Assembly: GCF_900277125.1 (NCBI RefSeq)
Contig: NZ_OPYN01000070.1
Location: 124,212 to 188,211 of the forward strand
Direction of reading: 5' to 3'
From: Pseudomonas inefficax
GTDB lineage: Bacteria > Pseudomonadota > Gammaproteobacteria > Pseudomonadales > Pseudomonadaceae
DNA length: 64,000 nt
Under the pieces are notes generated by a model. That model worked only from the letters and a program-made list of their open reading frames with translations. It searched no databases and was not told the DNA's origin. The position numbers and the translations under genes are program-made. Of the stretch, positions 9,885 through 18,970 are shown piece by piece (position 1 is the stretch's first letter; each line of letters starts with the position of its first letter).

Positions 9885-10718
9885 ATGACCTACACCCTCG
9901 ACGACCTGCTGCACCTCATGGCCCGCCTGCGCGACCCGCAGTACGGCTGCCCGTGGGACCTGAAGCAGAACTACGCGAGCATCGTCCCGCACACCATCGA
10001 AGAGGCCTACGAGGTTGCCGACGCCATCGAGCGCGGCGACTTCGAGCACCTGCAAGGTGAGCTCGGCGACCTGCTGTTCCAGGTGGTCTACTACAGCCAG
10101 CTGGCCCGCGAGGAGGGGCGTTTCGAGTTCGACGGCGTGGTCGACAGCATCACCCGCAAGCTCATTCGCCGGCATCCGCATGTATTCCCCACCGGCGAGC
10201 TGTACGCGCCGGTGGACACCCCCAGCCTGAGCGAGGCCCAGGTCAAGTCACGCTGGGAAGAAATCAAGGCTGAAGAGCGCGCGGAAAAGAGCCAGCCCGA
10301 ACAGCTGTCGTTGCTCGACGACGTACCAGCGGCATTGCCGGCGTTGTCGCGGGCAGCCAAACTGCAAAAGCGCGCGGCCACGGTCGGTTTCGACTGGCCT
10401 GCGGCATTGCCGGTGCTGGACAAGGTCCGCGAAGAGCTGGACGAAGTGCTGCAAGCCATGGCCGATGGCGATGCCGATGCGCTCGAGGATGAAGTCGGCG
10501 ACCTGCTGTTCGCCGCCGTCAACCTGGCCCGTCACCTCAAGCAGGACCCGGAACACGCCTTGCGCCGTGCCAATCGCAAGTTCGAGCGGCGTTTCCGCTT
10601 CATCGAACAGGCATTGCGCGACAGTGGGCGATCCATCGAAGATTGTAACCTTGACGAACTGGACGCCCTTTGGGGCGAAGCCAAACGTCAGGAAAAGAAC
10701 CTGCCCAGCTGCAGCTGA
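9885..10718 (+). CDS. mazG: Nucleoside triphosphate pyrophosphohydrolase MazG
   Basis: 277-residue house-cleaning NTP pyrophosphatase with two MazG domains. The first has CPWDLKQ and the metal-binding pattern IEEAYEVADAIE followed by LGDLLFQVVYYS; the second has VREELDEV and LEDEVGDLLFAAVNLARHL. ATG 9885 gives the usual family start (MTYTLDDLLHLMARLRDP); the 21 upstream codons are translated REP sequence. It follows relA, as in E. coli and P. aeruginosa. Confidence 0.94.
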   Translation: MTYTLDDLLHLMARLRDPQYGCPWDLKQNYASIVPHTIEEAYEVADAIERGDFEHLQGELGDLLFQVVYYSQLAREEGRFEFDGVVDSITRKLIRRHPHVFPTGELYAPVDTPSLSEAQVKSRWEEIKAEERAEKSQPEQLSLLDDVPAALPALSRAAKLQKRAATVGFDWPAALPVLDKVREELDEVLQAMADGDADALEDEVGDLLFAAVNLARHLKQDPEHALRRANRKFERRFRFIEQALRDSGRSIEDCNLDELDALWGEAKRQEKNLPSCS

Positions 10719-10744
10719 GCTGTTGCATAAGTGAGTGAACATTC

Positions 10745-11284
10745 ATGAGCCTTTCCCTTCGCGACCAACTGCTCAAAGCCGGTCTGGTCAACCAGAAACA
10801 GGTTTCCCAGGCCAACAAGGCCGAGAAGAAACAGAAACGCCTGGAGCACAAAGGCCAGGTCGAGGTGGACGACACCCAACAGCGCCTGGCCAAGGAAGCC
10901 ATGGCCGAGAAAGCCAAGCGTGACCAGGAACTGAACCGCCAGCAGCAGGAAAAAGCCGAGCAGAAAGCCCGCGCCGCGCAGATCAAGCAGTTGATCGAAG
11001 CGACTCGCCTGCCGAAGCTGAGCACCGAGGACTACTACAACTTCGTCGACGACAAGAAGGTCAAGCGCATTGCCGTCAATGCCCTGATGCGGACCAAGCT
11101 GAGCAATGGCGCGCTGGCTGTGGTGGCGCATGCCGGTGGTTACGAAGTCATCCCGCGTGAAGCGGCGGTGAAGATCCAGGAGCGCGACCCAAGCCGCATC
11201 CTGCTGCTGAACACCCATGTCGAGGAAGCGGACGAAGACGACCCGTACGCGGCCTACAAGATCCCGGATGATCTGATGTGGTAA
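10745..11284 (+). CDS. DUF2058 (YaiL-like) protein
   Basis: 179-residue soluble basic protein. Residues 1-80 are very rich in Lys, Gln and Glu and likely form a long helix or coiled coil (SLRDQLLKAGLVNQKQ then charged repeats); the C-terminal half holds the conserved core YYNFVDDKKVKRIAVN and ends in acidic EEADEDDPYAAYKIPDDLMW. It matches the DUF2058/YaiL family, which has been linked to nucleoprotein or polysome fractions, but the function is unknown. It lies 26 bp after mazG and before a strong terminator. Confidence 0.85.
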   Translation: MSLSLRDQLLKAGLVNQKQVSQANKAEKKQKRLEHKGQVEVDDTQQRLAKEAMAEKAKRDQELNRQQQEKAEQKARAAQIKQLIEATRLPKLSTEDYYNFVDDKKVKRIAVNALMRTKLSNGALAVVAHAGGYEVIPREAAVKIQERDPSRILLLNTHVEEADEDDPYAAYKIPDDLMW

Positions 11285-11292
11285 CCATGAAA

Positions 11293-11314
11293 ACCCCGCC
11301 TAGGCGGGGTTTTT
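11293..11314. terminator. Rho-independent terminator after the YaiL-like gene
   Basis: ACCCCGCC and GGCGGGGT pair across TA in a perfect palindrome followed by TTTT on the plus strand, with a run of A before it, so it can serve both strands. Confidence 0.9.
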
Positions 11315-11329
11315 CATTTGAAGATGGGG

Positions 11330-11512
11330 TCATTGCGTGGCGCGCTGGTTTTCCAGGTCTTCCAGCTCTGTACGGTACTGGTGCGCGTCATGTTCGTTGT
11401 GGAACATTCCCACCAGTTGGCCCTGTTGGTGCACATCCCAGATCCGCACGCCAGCGGCCAGGCCTTCGTGGGACATTTTCGATTCGTCGCGTTCGGTTAC
11501 TTGGACTGTCAT
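11330..11512 (-). CDS. Small conserved protein, 60 aa
   Basis: A 60-residue acidic protein (MTVQVTERDESK..., with GVRIWDVHQQGQLVGMFHNEHDAHQYRTELEDLE). GGAG lies 9 bases before the ATG, and the text looks like a folded small domain rather than noise. It has no signal peptide or membrane segment. It is convergent with the YaiL-like gene across the terminator. I do not recognise a function; it resembles small hypothetical proteins common in Pseudomonas. Confidence 0.6.
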   Translation of the reverse strand: MTVQVTERDESKMSHEGLAAGVRIWDVHQQGQLVGMFHNEHDAHQYRTELEDLENQRATQ

Positions 11513-11640
11513 CGTTAAACTCCACTGCTTCAGTTGGCTGCGACACTGTGTCGCACACCCTCTTTATAGAGTTTGTTAGCAGGCTAAGTAAATAAAACTG
11601 GGATGAAACAAGTTTCATGGAAGCCGGAGCGCGGTCAAGC

Positions 11641-11755
11641 GTGGGAGCGGCCTTGTGTCGCGAAAGGGCCGCAGAGCGGCCCCGACAATCTTGAGTCAGG
11701 TCAGGGATCCTGGGGGCCGCTGCGCGACCCTTTCGCGACACAAGGCCGCTCCCAC
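11641..11755. repeat. REP pair, class A (inverted)
   Basis: Inverted copies of GTGGGAGCGGCCTTGTGTCGCGAAAGGG with inner arms based on GGCCGC. It occupies most of the gap 11513-11833; the remainder holds only the terminator at 11784. Confidence 0.9.
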
Positions 11756-11783
11756 AGGAATCGCAGGAGCTTTGAGAGGTCAG

Positions 11784-11810
11784 AAAAAAGCCCCGCACAA
11801 GGCGGGGCTT
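11784..11810 (-). terminator. Terminator of the purM-purN-DUF3108 operon
   Basis: On the minus strand AGCCCCGC pairs with GCGGGGCT around a 5-base loop and is followed by a T-run. It lies 24 bp past the stop of the DUF3108 gene. Confidence 0.88.
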
Positions 11811-11833
11811 CGGGTGCTACTGGCAGCGCTGGC

Positions 11834-12544
11834 TCAGTTGCCCTTCACCAGCTTGCCATCCACCGTGCCATCCTGCAGCACGATCACGTATTCCTTGCCA
11901 TCGGTCTCGACCTGGCGCAGTTGCACCAGCAGGTAGTCCCAGTCCTTGGCGAACCACAGCTCGGTGATGCGCTTGCTCTGGCTTGGGTCGCGCACGCGCT
12001 CGACCTTCACCGCATCGACCTGGCCGGTCTTGGTGGTGACCTTTTCGGTGCCCAGCACGCGGAAGTCGTAGGTGTCGATCTCGTCACCGTCGACCACCTG
12101 GTAGGTCATGCTCTTTTTGCCAGCGGCCACATCATGCTGCAGGGCCAACTGGTAGGACGATTTGTCCAGCACGCCACGGTTCAGCGGCAGGCTGATGGCG
12201 TCGCCACGGTCGCTGCCGGTGACCTTCTTGCTGTTCCAGTCGAAGGTCAGGTCGACCTTCTTGGCCTTGCCCAGGCCACCACGCTCGAAGTGGTACTTCT
12301 GCGGCAGCAGGGTGTCGTTGTCCAGGCGCAGGGTGCTTTGCTCGGTCAGGCTGGCGATCATCATGGAAGCCTTGAAGTTAAGGTCCCAGGTACCGTTGGC
12401 ATTCTTGACCAGGCTGCGCTCGGCGGTGCCGCTCATGGGCAGTTGCTTCCAGTCTGCGGTATAGCTGGCCGAGAAAGGCTTCAGATCAGCTGCCTGGAGG
12501 GGCAGGGCGAGCACGGCGAGAGCCAAGAGCAGGGCGCGACGCAT
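11834..12544 (-). CDS. DUF3108 periplasmic protein
   Basis: 236-residue exported protein. The N-terminus MRRALLLALAVLALPLQAADL is a typical Sec signal peptide with cleavage after AQA-like residues near 18. The body, rich in beta strand, has the DUF3108 pattern FSASYTADWKQLPMSGTAERSLV and KVERVRDPSQSKRITELWFAKDWDYLLVQL. It begins 8 bases after the purN stop, so it is probably cotranscribed with purMN and ends at a strong terminator. The molecular role of the family is unknown; an envelope role is inferred only from the signal peptide. Confidence 0.82.
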   Translation of the reverse strand: MRRALLLALAVLALPLQAADLKPFSASYTADWKQLPMSGTAERSLVKNANGTWDLNFKASMMIASLTEQSTLRLDNDTLLPQKYHFERGGLGKAKKVDLTFDWNSKKVTGSDRGDAISLPLNRGVLDKSSYQLALQHDVAAGKKSMTYQVVDGDEIDTYDFRVLGTEKVTTKTGQVDAVKVERVRDPSQSKRITELWFAKDWDYLLVQLRQVETDGKEYVIVLQDGTVDGKLVKGN

Positions 12545-12552
12545 AAATTCTC

Positions 12553-13206
12553 CTAGGATCGAATCAAGTGACCGCTGGCCGCCAGGGGCTGGCCATCCAG
12601 TAATGCACCCTGTTCGCCAAGGCGCAAGCGCCCTTCGGCGAACCAGCGCACCGCCAGCGGGTAAATCAGGTGTTCCTGGCGGTGAACCCGCTGGGCCAGG
12701 CTTTCGACGGTGTCGTCGGGCACCACCGGTACCACAGCCTGTACGACCAATGGGCCGCCATCGAGTTCCTCAGTCACGAAGTGTACGCTGCAGCCGTGCT
12801 CGGCGTCGCCTGCCTCCAGCGCCCGGCGGTGGGTATGCAAGCCCTTGTACTTGGGCAGCAGCGACGGGTGGATGTTGAGCAGGCGGCCCTGATAGTGGCG
12901 CACGAAGTCGCCACTGAGGATACGCATGAAGCCGGCCAGCACTACCAGGTCCGGGGCGAAACCGTCGATGCGCGCCATCAGCGCGGCATCGAAGGCTTCA
13001 CGGCCGTCGAACTGGGTGTGCTCGAGCACGACGCTGTCGATACCGGCCGCCGCGGCGCGTTGCAGGCCGTAGGCATCGGCGCGGTTGGAAACCACCGCAC
13101 GGATGCGCACCGGGCTGTCCTGGTCTTGGCAACTGTCGATCAGGGCTTGCAGGTTGCTGCCGGAGCCCGACAGCAGTACCACTACATTGCAGGTCTTGCT
13201 TGGCAT
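12553..13206 (-). CDS. purN: Phosphoribosylglycinamide formyltransferase
   Basis: 217-residue enzyme that transfers the formyl group of 10-formyl-THF to GAR in purine synthesis. The N-terminal substrate loop is VVLLSGSGSNLQAL. Catalytic Asn and His lie in LLNIHPSLLPKYKGLHTH, with the catalytic Asp in the VTEELDGGPLV region. ATG 13206 shares its A with the purM TGA, so the genes are translationally coupled; the longer in-frame reading would lie inside purM. Confidence 0.95.
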   Translation of the reverse strand: MPSKTCNVVVLLSGSGSNLQALIDSCQDQDSPVRIRAVVSNRADAYGLQRAAAAGIDSVVLEHTQFDGREAFDAALMARIDGFAPDLVVLAGFMRILSGDFVRHYQGRLLNIHPSLLPKYKGLHTHRRALEAGDAEHGCSVHFVTEELDGGPLVVQAVVPVVPDDTVESLAQRVHRQEHLIYPLAVRWFAEGRLRLGEQGALLDGQPLAASGHLIRS

Positions 13207-14264
13207 CAGTGTGCCTTGAGGTTCTGCAGCTCGACCTGGGCAGCGCCCTCGGCGGCTTCGGCGATGTGGCCGATCACCCATGGCTGCTCGCCAGCGGCGC
13301 GCAGTTCGTTCAGGGCAGCTTCTACCTGATCCTGGGCCACGCAGATGACCATGCCGACGCCGCAGTTCAGTACGCGGTGCATTTCATGCTCGTCGACGTT
13401 GCCTTTTTCCTGCAGGAAGTCGAACACTGCCGGGCGCTGCCAGCTGGCCACGTCGATGACTGCCTGGGCGTTGGCCGGCAATACGCGCGGGATGTTGTCC
13501 AGCAGGCCGCCACCGGTGATGTGGGCCATGGCTTTGACCGCGCCGGTGTTCTTGATCAGCTGCAGCAGCGGCTTGACGTAGATGCGGGTCGGCGCCATCA
13601 GCAGGTCGGTCAACGGCTTGCCGCCCAGCTGGGTGTTCTCGATGTCGGTAGCGGACACTTCGAGGATCTTGCGGATCAGCGAGTAGCCGTTGGAGTGCGG
13701 GCCCGAGGACGGCAGGGCGATCAGTGCGTCGCCGGTGGCAACCTTGGAGCCGTCGATGATCTCGGCCTTTTCCACCACGCCGACGCAGAAGCCTGCCAGG
13801 TCGTAGTCTTCGCCTTCGTACATGCCAGGCATTTCGGCGGTTTCACCACCGACCAGCGAGCAACCGGCCAGTTCGCAACCGGCACCGATGCCGGTGACCA
13901 CGGTGGCGGCCACGTCGACGTTCAGTTTGCCGGTGGCATAGTAGTCGAGGAAGAACAGCGGCTCGGCGCCGCACACTACCAGGTCGTTGACGCACATGGC
14001 GACCAGGTCCTGGCCGATGCTGTCGTGCTTGTTCAGGTTCAGTGCCAGGCGCAGCTTGGTGCCGACGCCGTCGGTGCCGGAGACCAGCACCGGCTGCTTG
14101 TAGCCGGCCGGGATCTCGCAGAGGGCGCCGAAGCCGCCCAGGCCACCCATGACTTCAGGGCGTGCGGTGCGTTTTGCCACGCCCTTGATGCGTTCGACCA
14201 GTGCTTCGCCGGCGTCGATGTCTACACCGGCGTCCTTGTAGCTCAGGGAGGGTTGCTTGCTCAT
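13206..14264 (-). CDS. purM: Phosphoribosylformylglycinamidine cyclo-ligase
   Basis: 352-residue AIR synthetase, the step after FGAM formation in purine synthesis. It begins [15 protein letters not shown], has [12 protein letters not shown] and the ATP and FGAM-binding segments [21 protein letters not shown] and [16 protein letters not shown]. Length and order fit the PurM family. First gene of the minus-strand operon purM-purN-DUF3108, with AGGAGGGAG-like purines near the start on the upstream side. Confidence 0.96.
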   Translation of the reverse strand: MSKQPSLSYKDAGVDIDAGEALVERIKGVAKRTARPEVMGGLGGFGALCEIPAGYKQPVLVSGTDGVGTKLRLALNLNKHDSIGQDLVAMCVNDLVVCGAEPLFFLDYYATGKLNVDVAATVVTGIGAGCELAGCSLVGGETAEMPGMYEGEDYDLAGFCVGVVEKAEIIDGSKVATGDALIALPSSGPHSNGYSLIRKILEVSATDIENTQLGGKPLTDLLMAPTRIYVKPLLQLIKNTGAVKAMAHITGGGLLDNIPRVLPANAQAVIDVASWQRPAVFDFLQEKGNVDEHEMHRVLNCGVGMVICVAQDQVEAALNELRAAGEQPWVIGHIAEAAEGAAQVELQNLKAH

Positions 14265-14463
14265 TGATCCAGGCCTTTAGGAGGGAGGGATTCTTAAAAA
14301 CGACCATGACGGCCAAGGCCGGCTGGTAAGCGGCGGCTGCCTGAAACGTCAGTGGTCTGTGAAGGCGCGCGATTTTATCAGGGTTGCCGGGCAGCGGCCA
14401 TCCTCAGGCCGACGGGCAGGGCATGAAAATGGGTAAAAAGTTGGGGGTGTTCGCCATGAGAGG

Positions 14464-14712
14464 TGTGGCGCCTGTGAGATCGAGCGCCGCCCGCGCGGCG
14501 CTTCGCAGCACAAGGCTGCTCCTACATCTGTTTCGGGCCAATTATTCCTGAGGCAAAGGCGCGCGGCCCCTTGGCGTCCACCGCGATATCGTGCCGGGCA
14601 AACAAGGCGGTCGCGTGCGCTGGCACAGGCGTTACTGGCCCGAAACAGATGTAGGAGCAGCCTTGTGCTGCGAAGCGCCGCGCGGGCGGCGCTCGATCTC
14701 GCAGGCGCCACA
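14464..14712. repeat. Long inverted repeat, 77-bp arms with REP-like core
   Basis: Arms 14464-14540 and 14636-14712 are reverse complements over 77 bp with one mismatch that I can find, separated by 95 bp. The inner part of each arm has the core GTAGGAGCAGCCTTGTGCTGCGA, a diverged relative of class A REPs; the outer part is CGCCGCCCGCGCGGCGCT. It fills much of the gap 14265-14881, where I see no gene. Confidence 0.9.
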
Positions 14713-14881
14713 AGGGCTGCGTCATACACGCGCAGGCGCTGAACCTGTTGCGGCGAACACCTGTCAGACCCTTCACATCTCCCCGCCAATCTCCGCACCC
14801 AATCTTTCATCCTCGCGACTGGTTACCTTGCGCCCCCATGTATAAGGTATAGGCATTGCGGTAAGTGGACAGGAATCCTCC

Positions 14882-15949
14882 ATGCGTTTCTTCAATATTC
14901 TGGCAGTCGGTTGCCTGGCCCTGATCTCGGCCACTGCCCAGGCTGAAAATGTCTCCGGCCTTTATCAGGTGCGCGAGCCGGTCACCGGGCAGGGCGCCGA
15001 GGCCCGTGCCGCGGCTACCACCCAGGCCCTCGATACCTTGGTAACGCGCCTGACCGGCGACCCCAAGGCGGCGCAAAGCCCGGCATTGGCCGCGCTGCGC
15101 AAGGACCCGCAGCAAATCATCAACCAGGTCGCCAGCGAAGCAGGGCCACCCGAATCGGTGCTGGTCGAGTTCGACCCTGGCAGTACCGAACGGGCCTTGC
15201 GCAAGGCCGGCCTGGCCTTGTGGGGCAGCAACCGCCCCTCGATCCTCGGCTGGTGGCTGAACGACAGTGTCGAAGGCAGCAACCTGGTCGGTGACGGCCA
15301 GGCCAGCGCCCAACCCCTGCGCCGTGCCGCCCAGCACCGTGGCTTGCCGTTGCGCCTGCCGCTGGCCGACCTGCAGGAGCAACTTGTGGCCAATGCCGAG
15401 CAGATCGAAGGCAGCGACCCTGGGGCGCTGCGCGAAGCCTCGGGGCGCTACGGCGCCGATGCCTTGCTGGCGGTGCATGCCCGGGAAACCGACGGCAAGT
15501 GGCAGGGCAAGTGGCAGCTGTGGCTGGGCGACCAGAGTGAGCAAGGTACTGCCGAGGGTGCCGACCCGGCAGCGCTGGCCGACGCCGTGATGCTGGCGCT
15601 CAGCAGCCGATTGGCGCCGCGCTACGTCACTCGCCCAGGTGCCAGCAGCCAGTTGCAGGTGCAAGTGCAGGGGATGAACCTGCAGCGCTACGCCGAACTG
15701 GCCCGCGTGCTTGAACCCTTTGGCCCGCGCTTGCAAATGGCCGAGGGCAGCACCCTGACCTACGACGTGACCGCCAACCGCGAACAACTGCGCGCCCAGC
15801 TTGGCCTGGCCAAGCTGCAGGAAGTACCGGTAGAGCAGGCGCCCGCAGTGCAGGCGCCTCCAGCGCCGGCAGACGCTGCCGGGGCCGGGCAACCAGTGCC
15901 GGCCCAGCCAGCACCCAAGCCGTTCGACGGTCTGCGTTTTCGCTGGTAA
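14882..15949 (+). CDS. DUF2066 exported protein
   Basis: 355 residues with a clear signal peptide (MRFFNILAVGCLALISATAQAE, cleavage near 21). The body starts VSGLYQVREPVTGQGAEARAAA and has GWWLNDSVEGSNLVGDGQ and LREASGRYGADALLAVHA, as in DUF2066 proteins of gamma-proteobacteria. The last 45 residues are Pro, Ala and Gln rich, a likely disordered tail. It is followed 12 bases later by the AI-2E-type permease gene. Function unknown; location in the periplasm is inferred. Confidence 0.82.
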   Translation: MRFFNILAVGCLALISATAQAENVSGLYQVREPVTGQGAEARAAATTQALDTLVTRLTGDPKAAQSPALAALRKDPQQIINQVASEAGPPESVLVEFDPGSTERALRKAGLALWGSNRPSILGWWLNDSVEGSNLVGDGQASAQPLRRAAQHRGLPLRLPLADLQEQLVANAEQIEGSDPGALREASGRYGADALLAVHARETDGKWQGKWQLWLGDQSEQGTAEGADPAALADAVMLALSSRLAPRYVTRPGASSQLQVQVQGMNLQRYAELARVLEPFGPRLQMAEGSTLTYDVTANREQLRAQLGLAKLQEVPVEQAPAVQAPPAPADAAGAGQPVPAQPAPKPFDGLRFRW

Positions 15950-15961
15950 GGGGAGCACACC

Positions 15962-17035
15962 GTGACCGACATGCGTCGTTGGATCTGGCTGGGCGTTGCC
16001 CTGCTGGTCGCCGTGCTGCTTTACAGCCTGCACAACATTCTTACCCCGTTTCTGGTCGGCATTCTGCTGGCCTACCTGGCCGACCCGCTGGTCGACCGCC
16101 TGGAGCGCCTGGGGCTGTCGCGCACTTGGGGCGTAGTCGTGGTGTTCGGCCTGTTCACCCTGGTGCTGCTGGCCTTGCTGTTGGTGCTGATACCGATGCT
16201 GGCCAAGCAGCTGGTGCGCCTGTACGAGCTGGCGCCGCAGATGCTCGACTGGCTCGAGCACGTGGCGCTGCCCTGGGTGCAGAGCCGCCTGGGCCTGGCT
16301 GACGGCTTCTGGAAGTTCGACAAGATCAAGGCCGCCATCAGCACGCACATGGGCCAGACCACCGATATCGTCGGTGTGCTGCTGTCCCATGCCACCGCCT
16401 CGGGCCTGGCGTTGATGGCCTGGCTGGCCAACATGGTGCTGATCCCGGTGGTGGGCTTCTACCTGCTGCGAGATTGGGACCTGATGATGGGCAAGCTGCG
16501 CAACCTGTTGCCGCGTCAGCGTGAGGCGCAAGTGCTCGGCCTGGCAGGAGAGTGCCACGAAGTGCTGGGCGCGTTCGTGCGTGGGCAGCTGCTGGTGATG
16601 GTGGCGCTGGGCATCATCTACTCGGCGGGTCTGATGCTGGTGGGGCTGGAACTGGGCCTGCTGATCGGCATGCTCGCAGGGCTGGCGGCCATCGTGCCTT
16701 ACATGGGCTTCATCATCGGCATCGGCGCGGCCCTGGTGGCTGGCCTGTTCCAGTTTGGTGGCGATCTGTACCCGATGCTGGCCATCGTCGCGGTGTTCAT
16801 GGTCGGCCAGGCGCTGGAAGGCATGGTGCTGACCCCGCTGCTGGTCGGCGATCGTATCGGCCTGCACCCGGTGGCGGTGATTTTCGCGATCCTGGCCGGC
16901 GGTGAGCTGTTCGGCTTTACCGGGGTATTGCTGGCGCTGCCGGTGGCGGCGGTGATCATGGTGCTGCTGCGACATGTGCATGACCTGTACAAGGAATCGG
17001 ACCTGTATGCTGGGGATATCGACCCGGAGTTGTGA
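15962..17035 (+). CDS. AI-2E family (PerM-type) transporter
   Basis: 357-residue inner-membrane protein. Hydrophobic segments lie near residues 8-30, 35-55, 60-80, 150-175 and several between 205 and 335, typical of the AI-2E exporter/PerM family. Family motifs include LTPFLVGILLAYLADPLVDRLE, LIPVVGFYLLRDWD and LTPLLVGDRIGLHPVAVIFAILAGGELFGFTGVLLALPVAA. The GTG start at 15962 follows GGGGAG. Substrate unknown: the family name does not prove AI-2 transport. Confidence 0.85.
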   Translation: MTDMRRWIWLGVALLVAVLLYSLHNILTPFLVGILLAYLADPLVDRLERLGLSRTWGVVVVFGLFTLVLLALLLVLIPMLAKQLVRLYELAPQMLDWLEHVALPWVQSRLGLADGFWKFDKIKAAISTHMGQTTDIVGVLLSHATASGLALMAWLANMVLIPVVGFYLLRDWDLMMGKLRNLLPRQREAQVLGLAGECHEVLGAFVRGQLLVMVALGIIYSAGLMLVGLELGLLIGMLAGLAAIVPYMGFIIGIGAALVAGLFQFGGDLYPMLAIVAVFMVGQALEGMVLTPLLVGDRIGLHPVAVIFAILAGGELFGFTGVLLALPVAAVIMVLLRHVHDLYKESDLYAGDIDPEL

Positions 17036-17081
17036 TCCTCGGTGCTCTGATACTGCGCATGCCTTGAATCCGGCGCGGACC

Positions 17082-17196
17082 TGTGGGAGCGGCCTTGTGT
17101 CGCGAAAGGGCTGCGCAGCAGCCCCAAAAATGGTGCAGCACCGCTGAAACCCAGGGGCTGCTGCGCAGCCCTTTCGCGACACAAGGCCGCTCCCAC
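17082..17196. repeat. REP pair, class A (inverted)
   Basis: Inverted TGTGGGAGCGGCCTTGTGTCGCGAAAGG cores with CTGCGCAGCAGCCCC inner arms. It fills most of the gap 17036-17342; the rest is the presumed hda promoter region, in which I cannot place a definite promoter. Confidence 0.9.
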
Positions 17197-17342
17197 AAAG
17201 TTGCCAAGCAGCTCCAATCAGCGCAACCTGTTGATTTTACTTGGGCTATCCGCTGCCGTGATTGTGCGCCCCGCGCTGCGGGTATAGACTTTGCAGATTG
17301 TTCACCAAAGGCCCCCTGCGGTCCTGTCGACCGCCCGCGAGC

Positions 17343-18050
17343 ATGAAACCACCGATCCAGTTGCCCCTGGGTGTGCGCCTGCGCGATGACGCCACCTTCA
17401 TCAACTACTATCCGGGCGCCAATGCTGCGGCATTGGGCTACGTCGAGCGGTTATGCGAAGCCGACGCCGGCTGGACCGAGAGCCTTATCTACCTGTGGGG
17501 CAAGCAAGGTGTTGGCCGTTCCCACCTGCTACAGGCTGCCACCCATCGCTTCCAGCAACGCGGCGAACCCGCCGTCTACCTGCCGCTCGCGCAATTGCTC
17601 GATCGTGGCGTAGGGCTGCTCGACTACTTGGCCCAGTACGAACTGGTGTGCATCGATGACCTGCACGTGATCGCCGGCAAGGCTGACTGGGAAGAGGCCA
17701 TGTTCCACCTGTTCAACCGCCTGCGTGACAGTGGCCGGCGCCTGCTGCTGGCTGCTTCGGCATCGCCGCGCGAACTGCCGATCAAGCTGCCCGACCTGAA
17801 GTCGCGGCTGACCCTGGCCCTGGTGTTTCAGATGCGTGGCCTGTCCGACGAAGACAAGCTGCGCGCCCTGCAACTGCGTGCATCGCGCCGTGGCTTGCAC
17901 CTCACCGATGAAGTCGGCCACTTCATCCTCACCCGCGGCGCACGCAGCATGAGTGCGCTGTTCGACCTGCTCGAACGCCTCGACCAGGCCTCGTTGCAGG
18001 CGCAACGCAAGCTCACCATTCCTTTCCTCAAGGAAACCCTGGGTTGGTAA
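17343..18050 (+). CDS. hda: DnaA regulatory inactivator Hda
   Basis: 235-residue AAA+ protein that with the DNA clamp stimulates ATP hydrolysis on DnaA after initiation. The N-terminus MKPPIQLPLGVRLRDDATF carries a clamp-binding type QLPLG motif (residues 6-10). The P-loop region is YLWGKQGVGRSHLLQA, Walker B LVCIDDLHVIAG, and sensor 2-like RGARSMSALFDLLERLD follows. ATG 17343 was chosen because the N-terminal clamp motif must be near the start. Confidence 0.93.
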   Translation: MKPPIQLPLGVRLRDDATFINYYPGANAAALGYVERLCEADAGWTESLIYLWGKQGVGRSHLLQAATHRFQQRGEPAVYLPLAQLLDRGVGLLDYLAQYELVCIDDLHVIAGKADWEEAMFHLFNRLRDSGRRLLLAASASPRELPIKLPDLKSRLTLALVFQMRGLSDEDKLRALQLRASRRGLHLTDEVGHFILTRGARSMSALFDLLERLDQASLQAQRKLTIPFLKETLGW

Positions 18051-18177
18051 GCCCCTGAAAACGTTGGGCCAGAGCGGCAAAACAAAAAAGTCACATCTTT
18101 TTCGATAAAATTTGCAAATGGCCATGATAGAGGGCATAGTTTCACCCTTCTAAAGGATTACAGACACGGTCGTGCCC

Positions 18178-18831
18178 ATGCTGAAGCGCTTCGCACCCCT
18201 CGTGCCACTCGCACTCGTGACCCTGCTTTTTGGCTGCGCGGCCCAAGGCCCAGCATCTCATTCAGAGCCGCAGCCCCAGGATCACTCCCCGATCGCCGCA
18301 CAATCGGCGTTCAAGGCCAAAGCCTCGTCCTCGTCGGTATTCGGCGAGCCGGAAGAGCTGGCCACCGAAGATGACCTGCAGTCTTTCTCCAGCAGCAAGC
18401 CTTACCAGCTGCCAGCGCTGGCTGACAGCATTCTCGAGCGCGGCATGTCGTTGATCGGCACCCGCTACCGCTTCGGTGGTACCTCGGAGAAGTCCGGCTT
18501 CGACTGCAGTGGGTTCATCGGCTACCTGTTCCGCGAAGAAGCAGGCGTGACCCTGCCGCGTTCCACGCGTGAAATGATCAACGTCGATGCGCCAAAAGTT
18601 GCCCGCAACAAGCTCAAGCCAGGTGACCTGCTGTTCTTCAGCACCAATGGCCGCGGCCGCGTCAGCCATGCCGGTATCTACCTGGGTGACAACCAGTTCA
18701 TCCACTCCAGCAGCCGCCGCAGCGGTGGTGTGCGCATCGACAGTCTCGGTGATCGCTACTGGAGCAAGACCTTCATCGAAGCCAAGCGTGCCTTGGCCAT
18801 GGCGCCGACCACCAATATCGCGCGCAACTGA
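18178..18831 (+). CDS. NlpC/P60 family lipoprotein endopeptidase (copy 1)
   Basis: 217-residue likely cell-wall hydrolase. The signal sequence MLKRFAPLVPLALVTLLFGC ends in a lipobox (LFGC), so the protein should be lipidated at Cys20. A Ser, Pro and Gln-rich linker of about 60 residues precedes the NlpC/P60 domain (about 85-210): catalytic Cys in SGFDCSGFIGYLF, His in RVSHAGIYLG. A GTG six bases upstream is an alternative start. A paralogue with a shorter linker follows. Substrate bond is inferred from the family (D-Glu-meso-Dap). Confidence 0.88.
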   Translation: MLKRFAPLVPLALVTLLFGCAAQGPASHSEPQPQDHSPIAAQSAFKAKASSSSVFGEPEELATEDDLQSFSSSKPYQLPALADSILERGMSLIGTRYRFGGTSEKSGFDCSGFIGYLFREEAGVTLPRSTREMINVDAPKVARNKLKPGDLLFFSTNGRGRVSHAGIYLGDNQFIHSSSRRSGGVRIDSLGDRYWSKTFIEAKRALAMAPTTNIARN

Positions 18832-18852
18832 TAGCAAAATGATATATCCTGC

Positions 18853-18889
18853 CACGGCGGCGATGCTTTGAAAAAAGCTGGCCGCCGTG
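18853..18889 (+). terminator. Possible terminator between the two NlpC/P60 genes
   Basis: CACGGCGGC pairs with GCCGCCGTG across a loop of about 19 bases. No long T-run follows, so it may be a hairpin with only partial termination. Confidence 0.5.
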
Positions 18890-18970
18890 CGCATTTATAG
18901 AAAACGTCTAATCTAAATTCTCAACTCTTTTCGGCTGCGGCCCAGCGGACTCAGACAGGATGTTCTGGCC

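Noticed and set aside
14349..14810. A 153-residue minus-strand frame in the purM-DUF2066 gap
   Set aside because: It lies across the long inverted repeat, has no ribosome site and no recognisable domain.
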